Shown: one piece after another, positions 1-12,480 of the stretch
Layout of the letters: every line of letters starts with the position of its first letter
How positions within the stretch are numbered: position 1 is the stretch's first letter
From: Arcuatula senhousia
Lineage: Eukaryota; Mollusca; Bivalvia; Mytilida; Mytilidae
Direction: 5' to 3'
Assembly: GCA_963971305.1 (NCBI GenBank)
Contig: OZ020313.1
Span: forward strand, 21,091,260 to 21,155,259
Length of the DNA: 64,000 nt
Made by a program: the position numbers and the translations under genes
Notes under the pieces: generated by a model
Databases searched by the model: none
What the model saw: only the letters and a program-made list of their open reading frames with translations
What the model was told of the DNA's origin: nothing

Positions 1-2468
1 AAGCACTTTCTATGTACTTATACAGGGCCGTTTATTGTATATTACGACATATTGGGAAGGCCACCGGACCGAATCCCGATACTTAGTCACGGTCCGACCG
101 GGTGGGGCATGTAGCCCACTTACCCCTCTGCTAGTTTCACCTACTGACTTTTGGATTGAAAGGGGAAGGAAAAGTTCGGAAGCACTTTCTATGTACTTAA
201 TCAGGGCCGTTTATTGTATATTACGACATATTAGGACGGCCATCGGACCGAATCCCGATACTTAGTCACGGTCCTACCGGGTGGGGCATGTAGCCCACCT
301 ACCCATCTAATAGTTCCAACTACTGACTTTTAGATTGAAAGGGGAGGGAAAAGTTCGGAAGCACATTCTATGTACTTATACAGGGCGGTTTATTGTATAT
401 AACGACATATTGGGACGGCCGCCGGACCGAATCCCGATACTTAGTCACGGTCCTACCGGGTGGGGCATGTAGCACACCTACCCATCTAATAGTTCCAACT
501 ACTGACTTTTGGATTGAAAGGGGAGGGAAAAGTTCGGAAGCACATTCTATGTATTTATACAGGGTCGTTTATTGTATATTACGACATATTGGGACGGCCA
601 CCAGACCGAATCCCGATACTTAGTCACGGTCCGTCAGGTTGGGGCATGTAGCCCACTTACCCTTCTGTTAGTTCCACCTACTGACTTTTGGATTGAAAGG
701 GGAGGGAAAAGTTCGGAAGCACTTTCTATGTACTTATACAGGGCCGGTTATTGTATATTACGACATATTGGGACGGCCACCGGACCGAATCCCGAAACTT
801 AGTCACGGTCCGACCGGGTGGGGCATGTAGCCCACTTACCCCTCTGTTAGTTCCACCTACTGACTTTTGGATTGAAAGGGGAGGGAAAAGTTCGGAAGCA
901 CTTTCTATGTACTTATACAGGGCCGTTTATTGTATAATACGACATATTGGGACGGCCACCGGACCGAATCCCGATACTTAGTCACGGTCCGACCGGGTGG
1001 GGCATGTAGCCCACTCACCCCTCTGTTAGTTCCAATTACTGAATTTTGGATTGAAAGGGGAAGGAAAAGTTCGGAAGCACTTTCTATGTACTTAATCAGG
1101 GCCGGTTATTGTATATTACGACATATTAGGACGGCCACCGGACCGAATCCCGATATTTAGTCACGGTCCGACCGGGTGGGGCATGTAGCCCACTTACCCC
1201 TCTGTTAGTTCCACCTTCTGACTTTTGGATTGAAAGGGGAGGGAAAAGTACGGTAGCACTTTCTATGTACTTATACAGGGCCGTTTATTGTATATTACGA
1301 CATATTGGGACGGCCACCGGACCGAATCCCGATACTAAGTCACGGTCCAACCGGGTGGGGCATGTAGCCCACTTACCCCTCTGCTAGTTCCACCTACTGA
1401 CTTTTGGATTGAAAGGGGAACGAACAGTTCGGAAGCACTTTCTATGTACTTAATCAGGGCCGTTTATTGTATATTACGACATATTAGGACGGCCACCGGA
1501 CCGAATCCCGATACTTAGTCACCGTCCCACCGGATGGGGCATGTGGCCCACTTACCCCTCTGTTAGTTCCACCTTCTGACTTTTGGATTGAAAGGGGAAG
1601 GAAAAGTTCGGAAGCACTTTCTATGTACTTATACAGGGCGGTTTATTGTATATAACGACATATTGGGACGGCCGCCAGACCGAATCCCGAAACTTAGTCA
1701 CGGTCCTACCGGGTGGGGCATGTAGCCCACTTACCCCTCTGTTAGTTCCACCTACTGACTTTTGGATTGAAAGGGGAGGGAAAAGTTCGGAAGCACTTTC
1801 TATGTACTTATACAGGGCCGTTTATTGTATATTACGTCATATTGGGACGGCCACCGGACCGAATCCCGATACTTAGTCACGGTCCGACCGGGTGGGGCAT
1901 GTAGCCCACCTACCCGTCTAATAGTTCCAACTACTGACTTTTGGATTGAAAGGGGAGGGAAAAGTTCGGAAGCACTTTCTATGTACTTATACAGGGCCGT
2001 TTATTGTATATTACGACATATTGGGACGGCCACCAGACCGAATCCCGATACTTAGTCACGGTCCGTCAGGTTGGGGCATGTAGCCCACTTACCCTTCTGT
2101 TAGTTCCACCTACTGACTTTTGGATTGAAAGGGGAGGAAAAAGTTCGGAAGCACTTTCTATGTACTTATACAGGGCCGTTTATTGTATATTACGACATAT
2201 TGGGACGGCCACCGGACCGAATCCCGATACTTAGTCACGGTCCGATTGGGTGGGGCATGTAGCCCACTTACTCCTCTGCTAGTTCCACCTACTGACTTTT
2301 GGATTGAAAGGGGAGGGAGAAGTTCAGAAGCACTTTCTATGTACTTATACAGGGCAGTTTATTGTATATTACGACATATTGGGACGGCCACCGGACCGAA
2401 TCCCGATACTTAGTCACGGTCCGACCGGGTGGGGCATGTAGCCCACTTACCCCTCTGTTAGTTCCACT
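1..2468. repeat. Satellite array 1, 179-bp monomer, about 13.8 copies
   Basis: The block starting AAGCACTTTCTATGTAC recurs every 179 bp (1, 180, 359 and so on to about 2328). The array is already running at the window edge, so its left end is not seen. Copies differ by scattered substitutions and keep a constant length. A 76-codon frame recurs once per monomer. It shifts frame by 179 (not a multiple of 3) and overlaps the next copy, so I read it as a by-product of the repeat. Interior copies are about as divergent as edge copies. The last monomer stops within GTTAGTTCCAC at about 2468, where a different satellite begins. Confidence 0.97.
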
Positions 2469-4045
2469 ACTCCCCCTACGGGCCGATGTACCAACTTCAC
2501 CCTACCCAAACCCCCAAATTTTGGACGACAAGCCCTATGTCGGTTAGTGTCGATAGGTAGCCCTGCATGTCGGCTTTACGACAGCAGCCACCTTATGCTG
2601 GCACAATCTCTGGGAAGCGTTCCAAGAGACAGTAAAGTGGACCCCCCCCCCCTTTACGGACCGATGTACCAACTTCACCCTACCTAAACCCCCAAATTTT
2701 GCACGACAAGCCCTATGTCGGTTAGTATCGATAGGTAGCCCTGCAGGTCGGCTATACGACGGCAGCCACTTTATGCTGGCACAATCTCTGTGGAGCGTTG
2801 AAGGTTCCCAGAGACAGTAAAGTGGAGCCCCCCTCCTACGGACAAATGTACCAACTTCACCCTACCCAAACCCCCAAATTTTGCACGACAAGCCGTATGT
2901 CGGTAAGTGTCGATAGGTAGCCCTGCATGTCGGCTATACTACAGCAGCCACTTTATGCTGGCACAATATCTGTGAAGCGTTCCCAGAGACAGTAAAGTGG
3001 AGGCCCCCCTACGGACCGATGTACCAACTTCACCCTACCCCAAACCCCCAAATTTTGCACGATAACCTCTATGTTGGTTAGTGTCGATAGGTAGCCCTGT
3101 ATGTCGGCTATACGACGGCAGCCACCTTATGATGGTACAATCTCTATGGAGCGTTCCCAGAGTCAGTAAAGTGGAGGCCCCCCCTACGAACCGATGTATC
3201 AAATTCATTCTACCCAAACCCCCAAATTTTGCACGACAAGCTCTATGTCGGTTAGCGTCGACAGGTAGCCCTGCATTTCGGCTATACGATGGCAGCCCCC
3301 TTATCCTGGCACAATCTCTGTGAAGCGTTCCGAGAGACAGTAAAGTGGAGCCCCCCCCCCCTACGGACCGATGTACAAACTTCATCCTACCCAAACCCCC
3401 AAATTTTGCATGACAAGCCCTAAGTCGGCTAGTGTCGATAGGTAACCCTGCATGTCGGCTATACGACGGCAGCCACCTTATGCTGGCACAATCTCTGTGG
3501 AGCGTTCCCAGAGACAATAAAGTGGAGGCCCCCCTACGGACCGATGTACCAACTTCATCCTATCTAAACCACAAAATTTTGCAAGACAAGCCCTATGTCG
3601 GTTAGTGTCGATAGGTAGCCCTGCATGTCGGCTATACGACGGCAGCCACCTTATGCTGGCACAATCTCTGTGGAGCGTTCCCAGAGACAGTAAAGTGGAG
3701 CCCCCCTCTACGGACCGATGTACCAACTTCACCCTACCCAAATCCCAAAATTTTGCACGACAAGCCCTATGTCGGTTAGTGTCGATAGGTAGCCCTGCAT
3801 GTCGGCTATACAACGGCAGCCACCTTATCCTGGCACAATCTCTGTGGAGCGTTCCCAGAGACAGTAAAAAGGAACACCCCCCCCCTTACGGACCGATGTA
3901 CCAACTTCACCCTACCCACACCCCCAAATTTTGCACGACAAGCCCTATGTCGGTTAGTGTCGATAGGTAGCCCTGCATGTCGGCTATACGACTGCAGCCA
4001 CCTTATGCTGGCACAATCTCTGTGGAGCGTTCCCAGAGACAGTAA
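2469..4045. repeat. Satellite array 2, about 176-bp monomer, 9 copies
   Basis: The block beginning TACGGACCGATGTACC recurs at 2477, 2655, 2837, 3010, 3185, 3362, 3535, 3709 and 3887, giving spacings of 173-182 bp and a mean near 176. Most of the length variation comes from a poly-C tract just before the anchor. The sequence has no visible relation to satellite 1. The array ends at about 4045 after CCCAGAGACAGTAA. Frames of 110-160 codons on both strands span several monomers and look like repeat artefacts. Confidence 0.95.
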
Positions 4046-6933
4046 CTGAAGGTACACCACTTCCTTAAATGGTCGCTGTAATTGTTCGCAAGCTTTCGAA
4101 AATTCAATAATGCGATTTTTTTCTTTGCAAATGATCAATATTTGATATAGAGAGACGATTTTAACTTAGTAAAATCTATTTTATACGTTTTTTTAGTTTT
4201 TTGTACGTTTTGGTTATTTGCACTTTTTCGGTTTTATAGATTTATCTCGTAATTGTTCGCTAGCTAATTGTTCGCTACAATTGTTCGCTAGCTTGAGTCA
4301 AGCGTAAAAACACCTAAAACATTTCGCGTCTCACTTCGCTCGGCGAAACCCATTCAATACATCTTTGCTTCCATTTGGTTTTAGCCAGTTAAGCCACTAT
4401 AATTATCCAGCATAAAAAAACAATAAAACTGACGACCAGGAATATTCAATCTTATAATATGTCCAAAATAAAACAAGGCAGAATATGTTCATGAAAATTA
4501 TTCCTCATTAGCAGCTCATCGTGTATGTTGTCTATTTCATCGTCCTGTTCTCGGTTGTGTTTATTGGTTTTATAGCTTCTTACAGCATAAAAACGACAAT
4601 ATGGACCTACATTTTTTTCTCGCTTATTTTTATCATTTTACCATTATATTTTAGAGATGTATAAAGTTTTGAAATCGCTGCATGGTAAAGTTGTGTTAAA
4701 CTTGATGTAAACATTGTACAATGTTGAAATCTGCTTATCTAAAAATGGTTGAATAGTTCAATATGTGATCACTAAGCTAACCATCTGCATGCTATAATTA
4801 CTTTAAGCAAACATGGCCCTCTTTTATATGTATGTAATCGTTTTTTTATTTTTGATAAAGAGTTAGAGTCTAAAAGAAAAGAAAACAATATTAAAATGTA
4901 CACTTTATTTTATAAATATTTATTTTACATGTATATGAATCGGCATATGAATCGAGCTTAGAAGGTCAATGTGTTACACAATCTCGATCAGCCTAAAATG
5001 TTATCAGTTGAACCGTATTTGTTCCCGTTTATTTTCAACAATCTTTAATTGTTGCAAAAAAAGTTTTGCAGGGGAAGAATCGAGCTTACACAATCATTGT
5101 AATCCCGATCAGCCTAGAATGTTTACATTCAAATCGTATTTGTTCCCATTTATTTTCATCATAATTTATATAGAAATTCTAAGAATAAAACAAGTATTTT
5201 CTTTCCAGGACAAAACATTTCTTATGAAAGCTCAAATTTGTAAAAGAAATAAAGGGAGCTTGTCTTAGGATAAAAGAACTGGCTGTGTCTTAATATGTCT
5301 ATAATAATGTATTTGTTGACAACGTAAAGAAGATTTTAAATAGAAGTTTCCTATCTTAAATTCGGAATGCTTTTCACAGCAGCTAAGAAATCTAATCAAA
5401 TTTCAAAAATACCTAGAAGGTTACATTTATGTTCTGTAACAAAAAAAGCTCTAACTAATATTTCAAGCGCTTTGACACGCGATTCGTCTATAACTGTACA
5501 TGTTAATTTGGTTAATTTGCTACTATATAGCACAGTTCATGTTTTTTAATTGTCAAATATGTAGCATAACCCGTGAAATTAACGATTTTAGGTGTTAGAA
5601 TAATACACCGTTTGGTATTTGTACTATAAAATGAGTAAATATCATTATGATATTTTTATTTTAAAATCAAGTGAAAATCAAGTTCACTTGATAGTAAACA
5701 ATGTGCTCCACCAAATTAGCTAGCTATGTATAGATAAGCAAATGAACTTTTCTAACCTACTCGCTCGCAACTCATTAGAAACACTCAAGTTAAAAGTCCA
5801 AAATGGCCATAACTAAAATATAAAAACAAAATGTATCAAATAGAATAAATTAAGACTATCGTCTACGTCTTAGAGAAGGATCAAGGTTTTTTCTACTGAA
5901 ATGTTTGATTTTGATGTTAAATTGTGTCAAAAATTAAGTGATTCAATGTGTGTTCCTTCAGTATAACAAAAGGTGGGTAGGGCGAAAAAAAAACAGCCTA
6001 TAGCGTGCACTACTTGGCTGTCAGCAAAGAGGATTGCAGGAAACATGGCACTCCCCACAAAATCTTAAGACCCTTAGCCGCCTTTTACGATGGTTCAGGT
6101 TGTAAGCCTATCCCTACCCTGGACTTGACCATTGATAAGTGAAAATTTTGTTATAACAAGCAGAATTTCATTATTATTCTTCCGGGACACTTAAACTTAC
6201 TTATGTTTCGACTATAGTTCATGTTGTTTATTGCAGTTAAGTTGATTTTGTGATTGCATTTTGTTTAACGTGCACTTTACTATTGTGACCCCACGATCAC
6301 AAGTTTCACTATTGTCCGCCAGTACGTCATCACGAATTTCCATCAAGTTTTTTTTCAGAAACTGTACATGAGAACATTGGGTGAGTGGTTCAGTAGGAAA
6401 AATTACATGAAAATATTGTATCGACTTTTAGACTTGTCGGAATAAAAAACTTTTTGATTTGACATCTGTGTTCCATAAGCATGAACACGATCCCTCTTTG
6501 GTTTTGTTTTTTGTTTTTGTTTGTCTACTTACAGTATTTATTCTATTAAAAGAAAGCAAGTCACATTTTTGACATCCACACTAGTTTTGTTATCTTTGGT
6601 GAAAATTGTGTCAATTACTTAAAATACGAAGGCCGTTTATTAATAAAACGAAGTCTCACTTACAAATTTGAAGTACATATGTACTTTACGTACACGTGAT
6701 AATAAGCTAGATACCAGCATACGGAACAAGAAGTGTACGCAATACAAGTAAATAATTTAATAACTCTTTTAATAATCACCATGTGTAAAACACGGCAAAT
6801 ATCCTTTATTTGACCTGTTCTTGTCGTTAAAGACGACAGCCACTCTAGTCACAAAAAATGCTGCTAATGATAGAAGCATTCATCGACTGCATAAGTGTCA
6901 AGAAGGGCTTTCAGGAACTCCGAGGTATTTCCT
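4046..6933. other. AT-rich DNA without a recognisable gene
   Basis: No frame here has a recognisable protein or a convincing exon. The sequence AATTGTTCGC occurs four times between 4078 and 4292. A direct duplication lies at 4948-5165. A slightly more GC-rich stretch at about 5970-6130 resembles nothing I can name and may be an old repeat. Confidence 0.6.
4948..5165. repeat. Imperfect direct duplication, about 128-bp spacing
   Basis: Two diverged copies share GAATCGAGCTTA, then CGATCAGCCTA.AATGTT, then CGTATTTGTTCCC.TTTATTT. The first copy is at about 4948-5043 and the second at about 5076-5165. It appears to be a local tandem duplication in noncoding DNA. Confidence 0.7.
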
Positions 6934-7450
6934 TTATGCTGGCGTCACACTATCCCGATTTAGACCCCGATGGAAACAAGATTTTGGATATTTTCATAAT
7001 CGGGACTGATCGTAACCAGATCGCGCTATTCGTGTTACCATCTTTTTCCATCGTAGCACCTTCTGTGGAAATTTTCTGACTTCGGGATAAACTTCGTAGT
7101 GCCTCCGAAACTTTTAAACATGTTATAAAACTGCCAAAGGTTCGTGCGAAGGTCTTTTGTCGTGTTGCGGTCGTTAATCCATCCTTTCTATCATAATGCC
7201 TTCGTGGAAGCATCTTAATAATTCTGATTTCGTGTTTCATTTATCTTACGATGGCGGCACGAATGAAACGAGAAGCTCTCAAAAGGTAGTGCGAAGGAAA
7301 CACGGCGTCGCGAAGGCCTTGCTTTGTATTCGTATATCCGTCGTATATAGTGTAATGGCATAGAATAATGACACGGAGATGGAAACCCGGCACTGGTCAA
7401 GCAGTACGATTTCCGAAGTAAAAAATAGCAAACGCGTCAAAAGTGACTGA
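6934..7450 (+). repeat. Family M repeat, left-end copy
   Basis: The edge TTATGCTGGCGTCACACT followed by CCCGATTT is repeated in inverted orientation at about 13385-13417. The interior is rich in short TTCG/CGAA and ATCG motifs, as in the partner. The inner boundary near 7450 is approximate. The two ends are 6.4 kb apart, so they may be two solo copies or the ends of one element split by later insertions. Confidence 0.6.
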
Positions 7451-7926
7451 AAGCCAAGGGACATTAATTAATCAATTTCAGTTAGGCTTTAGTTCAGGTA
7501 TATGGCGTGTTTCAGTGAATCGTTAAGCAAACGAATAGTCATGATATACATATATGTAGCTCAGCTTTTTTTTCTTTTTTATAATTAACATGCAGCAGGA
7601 GGAAGACTGACAAGACAGCACCTTATGATACAAGTACCCTCATGAGTTCTCTATTCATAGTTTTCTTGTTTCCCAAAACTAATAAAGGAAATAAAAAAAA
7701 AATCGAAACTAGAATGATCAGTCTCAAAAGTACAAGAAGAAATGACAAAACAAAGCGAAGACAATCTGGATCTAGAATCTTCTGACGCTATCCTTTTCGT
7801 CCTTAATTCTCTCCAACCAGGTGCTTCCCTCTTCCACGTCCTCGTCCAGGCTTTGGTGGTATCTTAATGCTTAAATTTCAATATCAGAAATATAGGTTTA
7901 AACATTTTAACATCATACTTCGGTTT

Positions 7927-8150
7927 TGATCAGTCCCCTACCGACAAAAGCCGAAGGGGACTTAAGGTTTGCACTCCGTCTGCCCGTTTCTGTGTCTGTC
8001 CGGTCCGACCATCTCGCTGTCTCAATATGTTTTCCGCACTTTTTAGAAAACTTTATACATAGATATTAAACTGAATTTTGGAATGTGAGTCTGTGAATCA
8101 AGTTAACCTGTCGTTCTGGTCCGCAAATTTTTACTGGAGTTAGGACCCTT
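7927..8150 (-). mobile_element. Family N hairpin-ended element, part 1
   Basis: A hairpin edge lies at about 7931-7965, with stem AGTCCCC pairing with GGGGACT. A GTCTGTCCGGTCCGACC-type degenerate microsatellite comes next. The body then resembles the family G module, with GTGAGTCTG and then CAAGTTAACCTG before GGTCCGCAAAT. The element continues at 12172 on the other side of the inserted hAT transposon. Confidence 0.6.
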
Positions 8151-8165
8151 CAGGGCCGTAAATTG
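8151..8165 (+). repeat. Left terminal inverted repeat of the hAT element
   Basis: CAGGGCCGTAAATTG is the perfect reverse complement of 12157-12171. It is preceded by the proposed target duplication CCCTT. Confidence 0.92.
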
Positions 8166-8677
8166 CATTTGTATTAAGAGGAGGCAGTAATGGCGGGGGT
8201 CTGGGGGGCGCCCAGCCCCCCAGAAGCTGAGCACTTTTTTGTGCAAAATCCTGCTATCTGGCAAATCCTGGGGGGGTTTCATTGGTTTTCATGGTGGAGG
8301 TTTAATGTATAAAACTCTAAATTTTGTTTACTGGGACACTATATAAAAATTACGGTCTTGGGTTTGATATTATTTAACGTAGATGTACACAGAAAAGGTG
8401 GTTTATTTAGTTAATTTAAAAAAATAAATAGCACAGTTTATTAAACTGACGAAATAAGCACTTTAATTTTCTGGAAGTTGGTGCATATGTATGTTTGCTG
8501 TATTGAGCCAGTAGAAAGTTTCATGACATTTTTAAAAAATAAGATATTTGAGTAAATATTTTTTTTTCATTTACTTGAGAATTCGAATAGGAGGACGGAA
8601 AAGCAACAATTTTAATCCTCTCAATTTTTAAGATAAGGCTTAATAAGGAACATCGAAGTTTTTTAATAAGAAAATTC

Positions 8678-8683
8678 TTTTAT
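8678..8683 (-). promoter_or_regulatory. AATAAA overlapping the transposase stop codon
   Basis: The minus-strand sequence GAATAAAAG contains the canonical polyadenylation hexamer, and the stop codon TAA (8680-8682) lies inside it. If used, the 3' UTR would be very short. Function is inferred only from the motif. Confidence 0.45.
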
Positions 8684-11149
8684 TCTTTTTCAAATGCTAA
8701 AGCAATTTTCCTATGCCCTGACGAGTCCCATCTTTTTAACACTTCCATGGGATCTATTTTCCCTACATTGTCATCTCTATGGATATGTAGCATTGCTAAA
8801 CCACATAAGCGGGTCTCCGTCATTGTAGACCTGTTCCAGGTTTTCAAACGTCTCAGCGCTGAAAACGACCTTTCACAGCTGCAAGACCCAACAGGCAATG
8901 CCAACAAAAGAAGAAAAATTCGGTTAATGTTTGGGTAAAACTGAGTGTGCTTCAGCATTTCTTCTAGGGTACATTTAGGTCCTACACCTTTAATTGACGA
9001 TAAAGTTTTCCACCTGTGGATCTCCTGAGGCAAATCATCGGGATATGGAATATCGTTTCTGTACTCATCAACGATAGATGCTATAATTTCATCGGTCAGT
9101 TTTGGAAAGTTACATGGTAAGAGATAAAAACCATAGAGCATTGACTTAATGCTGTCTGGAAACCTGTCGTTTAAATGTTTGATGATGTGATCAATAAGCG
9201 GTATAAAAATGTTAATTCTAAAATGTTGTTCCACGGATACAGCTTCAGCGTTTGCCCTATGACGTTGACGTCCCGATGTTCTAGGCTTGCTAATCGTTAT
9301 TTCGTTATCTTCAGCAATTTTGCATGCTCTTGTAAAGAGACTTTTAAATGTATTCTCTGCATTTTCCCGTAGGTCTAAAAACGAATCACACAAAGCTCGT
9401 GCCTGAACATGTGCTTCAACTAAATCACAACTTTCAGACTGCAATCCAATTGACAAAGGTCTCAAGTAGCCAAGTAGGAACTGAGTTATGACTGCAACTA
9501 CTAATATCTCAAAACTAAGTAAAGTCATTTTGTACGACGTCGCATCCGAACTTCCTACTGTTTGGTTTTGAATTTCGTCCAGTATGTCTAAAACCTTGTT
9601 ATAGTGTTTTAGTAACCAGGTTAAAGTGTCAGTTCGTGATGTCCATCGAGTTTCTGCTAAGGTGGGCAGCAGTCGTTTTCCTTGACTAAATAGTCCTTCT
9701 TCTTGATCATAAATCAAATCAAATGTAACATCGACTTGCACTGCATCTTTCATTATAGACTTCATTATATTTTTGCGTTTGCTGGATGCACTGATAAACC
9801 AAGTAATTTTACCCAAAATTGCCATGAAGTTTCTGACAACTACGACTGACTGGCAACTGTTAACGACGACAAGATTAAGACAGTGAGACCTACAATGCAC
9901 AAAATATTTTGCCTGCGGAATTTCTTCCATGATCCTTGTTTTTACACCGGATACCTCCCCGGACATCGTCGAGCATCCATCATAGCCTTGGCCTCTTAGG
10001 CGTGTCAGATCAAATCCCCATTCACGAAGTTTACTAAGAATGCTTGTTGATATTGTCTGGGCGTCTGTTTTTACAAGTTCTACAAATCCGCAGAAATCCT
10101 CCGTCACATAGCATGTATCGTTTTCTGTATAACAATAACGAACACAAATTGAGAGTTGAGCTTGGTTGGAGCAGTCAGCACATTCGTCTGCCATGACGCT
10201 GAAAAAATCAGACTGATTACATCTACTAACGATTTGAGACCTAATTTCTAGTTCACAACATTGAATGAATTCATTTTGGGCCAAAGGTGACAAGTATTTT
10301 CCATAAGAGCTCTTCTGTTCTATATGTTCCTTTAACACCGAGTCGAAACTAGATTTCCAATTAACAAAGAACATAAAATTTCCATCCTCTTCTGAAATTT
10401 CCTTGTTCCAGGTCCCTCGAAATGCTATGTTACGTTTGCCTAAAGTTATAATCACGTCTATGAGGGATAAAAGGCTTGTCCTATTCTTTTCGACTTTGTC
10501 ACTATAAGCTTTACTTAGAGACTGAACAATGGAAGGTTTAGTTTGATCCGAGACTAAAAGTAGAAGGTTCTTTCTTTCAAGAGATTTTTGATGGCGTTCA
10601 CTATTTGTGTGAAGTGAAAGGCGTCCTCTTTCCACACCTAATGCATTTTTCCAATCTCTGTATGGTTCTGTTACAAATTCTGCGTAACGCGGATTTTCAC
10701 TAGGCTGGTCCTGAAATGCTATACAAATAGAGCAGAAAGCGCCATCCAGTGAAGGTGAATATCGGAGCCAGGGAAAATCATTTTCCCATGATGTTTTGTA
10801 CCGACGACTCTGGTTGTTTTTGGGAAATGTATAAGAACTTGTTGGTGGTACCCATTTAGTCTTGATTAGTTTGAGTCTTTCCTCGTCCGATAGAGAGCGT
10901 TTATTGAATTTAACAGGGTCACTGTCTGACAATGATGTCATCTCAGCAGATGTTGAACATGTAGGTTCGTCCTCCTGTAGTTTATTCTCAGAACGAGCTC
11001 GAATAGTTCCTGACATTTCTATCTCTTTTGGTGTGTTTGAAGCCTCTGAAACTTCACCAGCATCATTTCCTTCCTTGTTTTTCTCTTGACGAATTATTTT
11101 GAAGCCGAAAGACTGCAGACTAGCTTGATCACTTTTCTGGCGTTTCGAC
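8680..11149 (-). CDS. hAT-family transposase (TTF-type zinc finger, DUF4371, hAT dimerisation)
   Basis: This is a hAT transposase of the ZMYM1/THAP12-like (DUF4371) group, expected to bind the element's ends and move it by cut and paste. The open frame is 778 codons from the Met at 11016. Visible landmarks are a TTF-type zinc-finger signature (C95, C98, then H136 and H142), MADE with candidate catalytic Asp277, RGQGYDG with candidate Asp346, ETRW at about 455-458, and the C-terminal hAT dimerisation region at about 680-745 with SCSCERSFSAL and candidate Glu715. No stop or frameshift interrupts it. The frame stays open 44 codons upstream of that Met, to a polypyrimidine tract and AG at 11150-11151. 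That stretch contains KRQKSDQASLQSFGF, a basic motif common near the start of such proteins. An upstream exon inside the element is therefore likely but was not located. A family relationship to host-domesticated genes exists, but the terminal repeats favour a transposon gene. Confidence 0.9.
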
Positions 11150-12156
11150 CTGAAAAAAAAATCATGTTACGCATTCGTACACTGTTTTTGACATATCTTT
11201 GATCTTAGTAATGGAATACAACGACTGGAATAACCAGACATTCAAATGAATACAAATAATAATAACTACTACACGCTTACACCAAATTAATTCGATATCT
11301 AATAAAAATGTTTTTAGTTTTCGGGGAGAGACCAGCAAATTGGGTCACTCTGTGTAGATGACAAAGAAAATTTCGACTAAATATTAATATTGGTTACAGT
11401 AGGACACATGGAACCACAAGAAGAAATCCAATTACTTTTTAATCTTCTCCCGAGCGGAGGTGCTAAAACTAAAATGATTTGCAGACTTGGAAAGGCGGGG
11501 TCATCAATAGGATCTGCGTTTTTTATCAAATATTCATGCATGTCTATTTAATATTTCTATTAGATATGGTTTCCTTTTTACGTATACTTACATTATTGCA
11601 AACAATGGTATTAATAAATGATTACTAAGCAGTTCAAATGACGACAACTATAGGTGAAATTCCCATGCTCATGCACCCAAGGATGCCCGCATACGAATGA
11701 ATGGAAGACCAACTCATGACATCATCTCATATACTAGTACTTTCAAAGTGGTCTGATTTATCTATTTTCTTTGTTCCGCGGAAAGTCCGTGCTCTGAGAT
11801 TTACATCAATCAAAATCAACTTCCAACAAACAATCGCCGGATAGTTCATTGTTCTTTCATCTTTTATCGTTCAAGCCGTACGTAACGCGTATTTAAATAT
11901 TAAACCTCAATAATATATCCTTAAGAATATAAAGCAACATTCAGACAATGTAATAGACGGGGATACTAATAGAATATAAATAATACAATAATGATATTTG
12001 TAACTACATGTATGATTTGTTTTTATTTGGTCTTTTCCTTTCTGTGACGTGTCTCTTTCTCTTATTTACTTTTTTAGTTCATTTTATTTTATTTTTGGTA
12101 AAAAAAAAAAATTTTGCCAGTTTGCAATAGGAGGCAGTTGCCTACATGCCTACATA

Positions 12157-12171
12157 CAATTTACGGCCCTG
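12157..12171 (-). repeat. Right terminal inverted repeat of the hAT element
   Basis: CAATTTACGGCCCTG mirrors the left end perfectly. It is followed immediately by CCCTT. Confidence 0.92.
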
Positions 12172-12370
12172 CCCTTTGAACTTTGAAAATCCACTGAAAT
12201 TTCAGTTTCCAACACATTTATTTTCCAAACCCTTACAGTTATTAAAATGCTTTTTTGGTATGTACTGTACGCGAGTCCACCATTACGGGTTACAGATCAA
12301 GTTAACATTCCGTTTCGGTCCGCAAATGTTTACTGAATATAGGACCGGTAAGGATAATCGTGGATTGTAA
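12172..12370 (-). mobile_element. Family N hairpin-ended element, part 2
   Basis: This continues the repeat broken by the hAT insertion. It reads CCCTTTGAACTTTGAAAA, then CAGTTTCC, then GTACGCGAGTCCACCATTA and GGTTACAGATCAAGTTAAC. The same phrases recur in family G copies at 22980-23604. The right boundary is approximate. Confidence 0.6.
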
Positions 12371-12480
12371 GGTAGGCCCCCATGTTCAATAATCGTTAGC
12401 AATGGCTTATATTATTGAACTTTTTGCAAACAAAATACGGAAGCCTATTAGGCTTGTTTTGGTAATCTAAAATTAATTTT

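Larger units (their letters stand above)
8151..12171 (-). mobile_element. Complete hAT-type DNA transposon, 4021 bp
   Basis: The left end CAGGGCCGTAAATTG (8151-8165) is a perfect 15-bp inverted repeat of the right end (12157-12171). Both ends start CAGGG, as is common in hAT elements. A subterminal AGGAGGCAGT occurs near each end in direct orientation. The sequence CCCTT flanks both sides (8146-8150 and 12172-12176). Removing the element plus one CCCTT rejoins a family N/G repeat whose other copies read GGCCCTTGGACTTA at this point, which supports the boundaries. A 5-bp target duplication is shorter than the usual 8 bp of hAT elements. The element encodes one transposase on the minus strand. 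Confidence 0.9.

Noticed and set aside
35..2547. A series of 76-codon frames, one per 179 bp
   Set aside because: They recur with the satellite, change frame with each unit and overlap each other. No start context or protein family supports translation.
1..4045. CRISPR-like array
   Set aside because: The repeats are contiguous 176-179 bp units without unique spacers, in a eukaryotic genome.
3035..4138. Frames of 110-160 codons on both strands in satellite 2
   Set aside because: Both strands are open over the same repeats, and the peptides simply repeat with the monomer.
6821..7464. Overlapping frames on both strands at 6.8-7.5 kb
   Set aside because: They fall in a family M repeat with short-motif repetition, and none resembles a protein.
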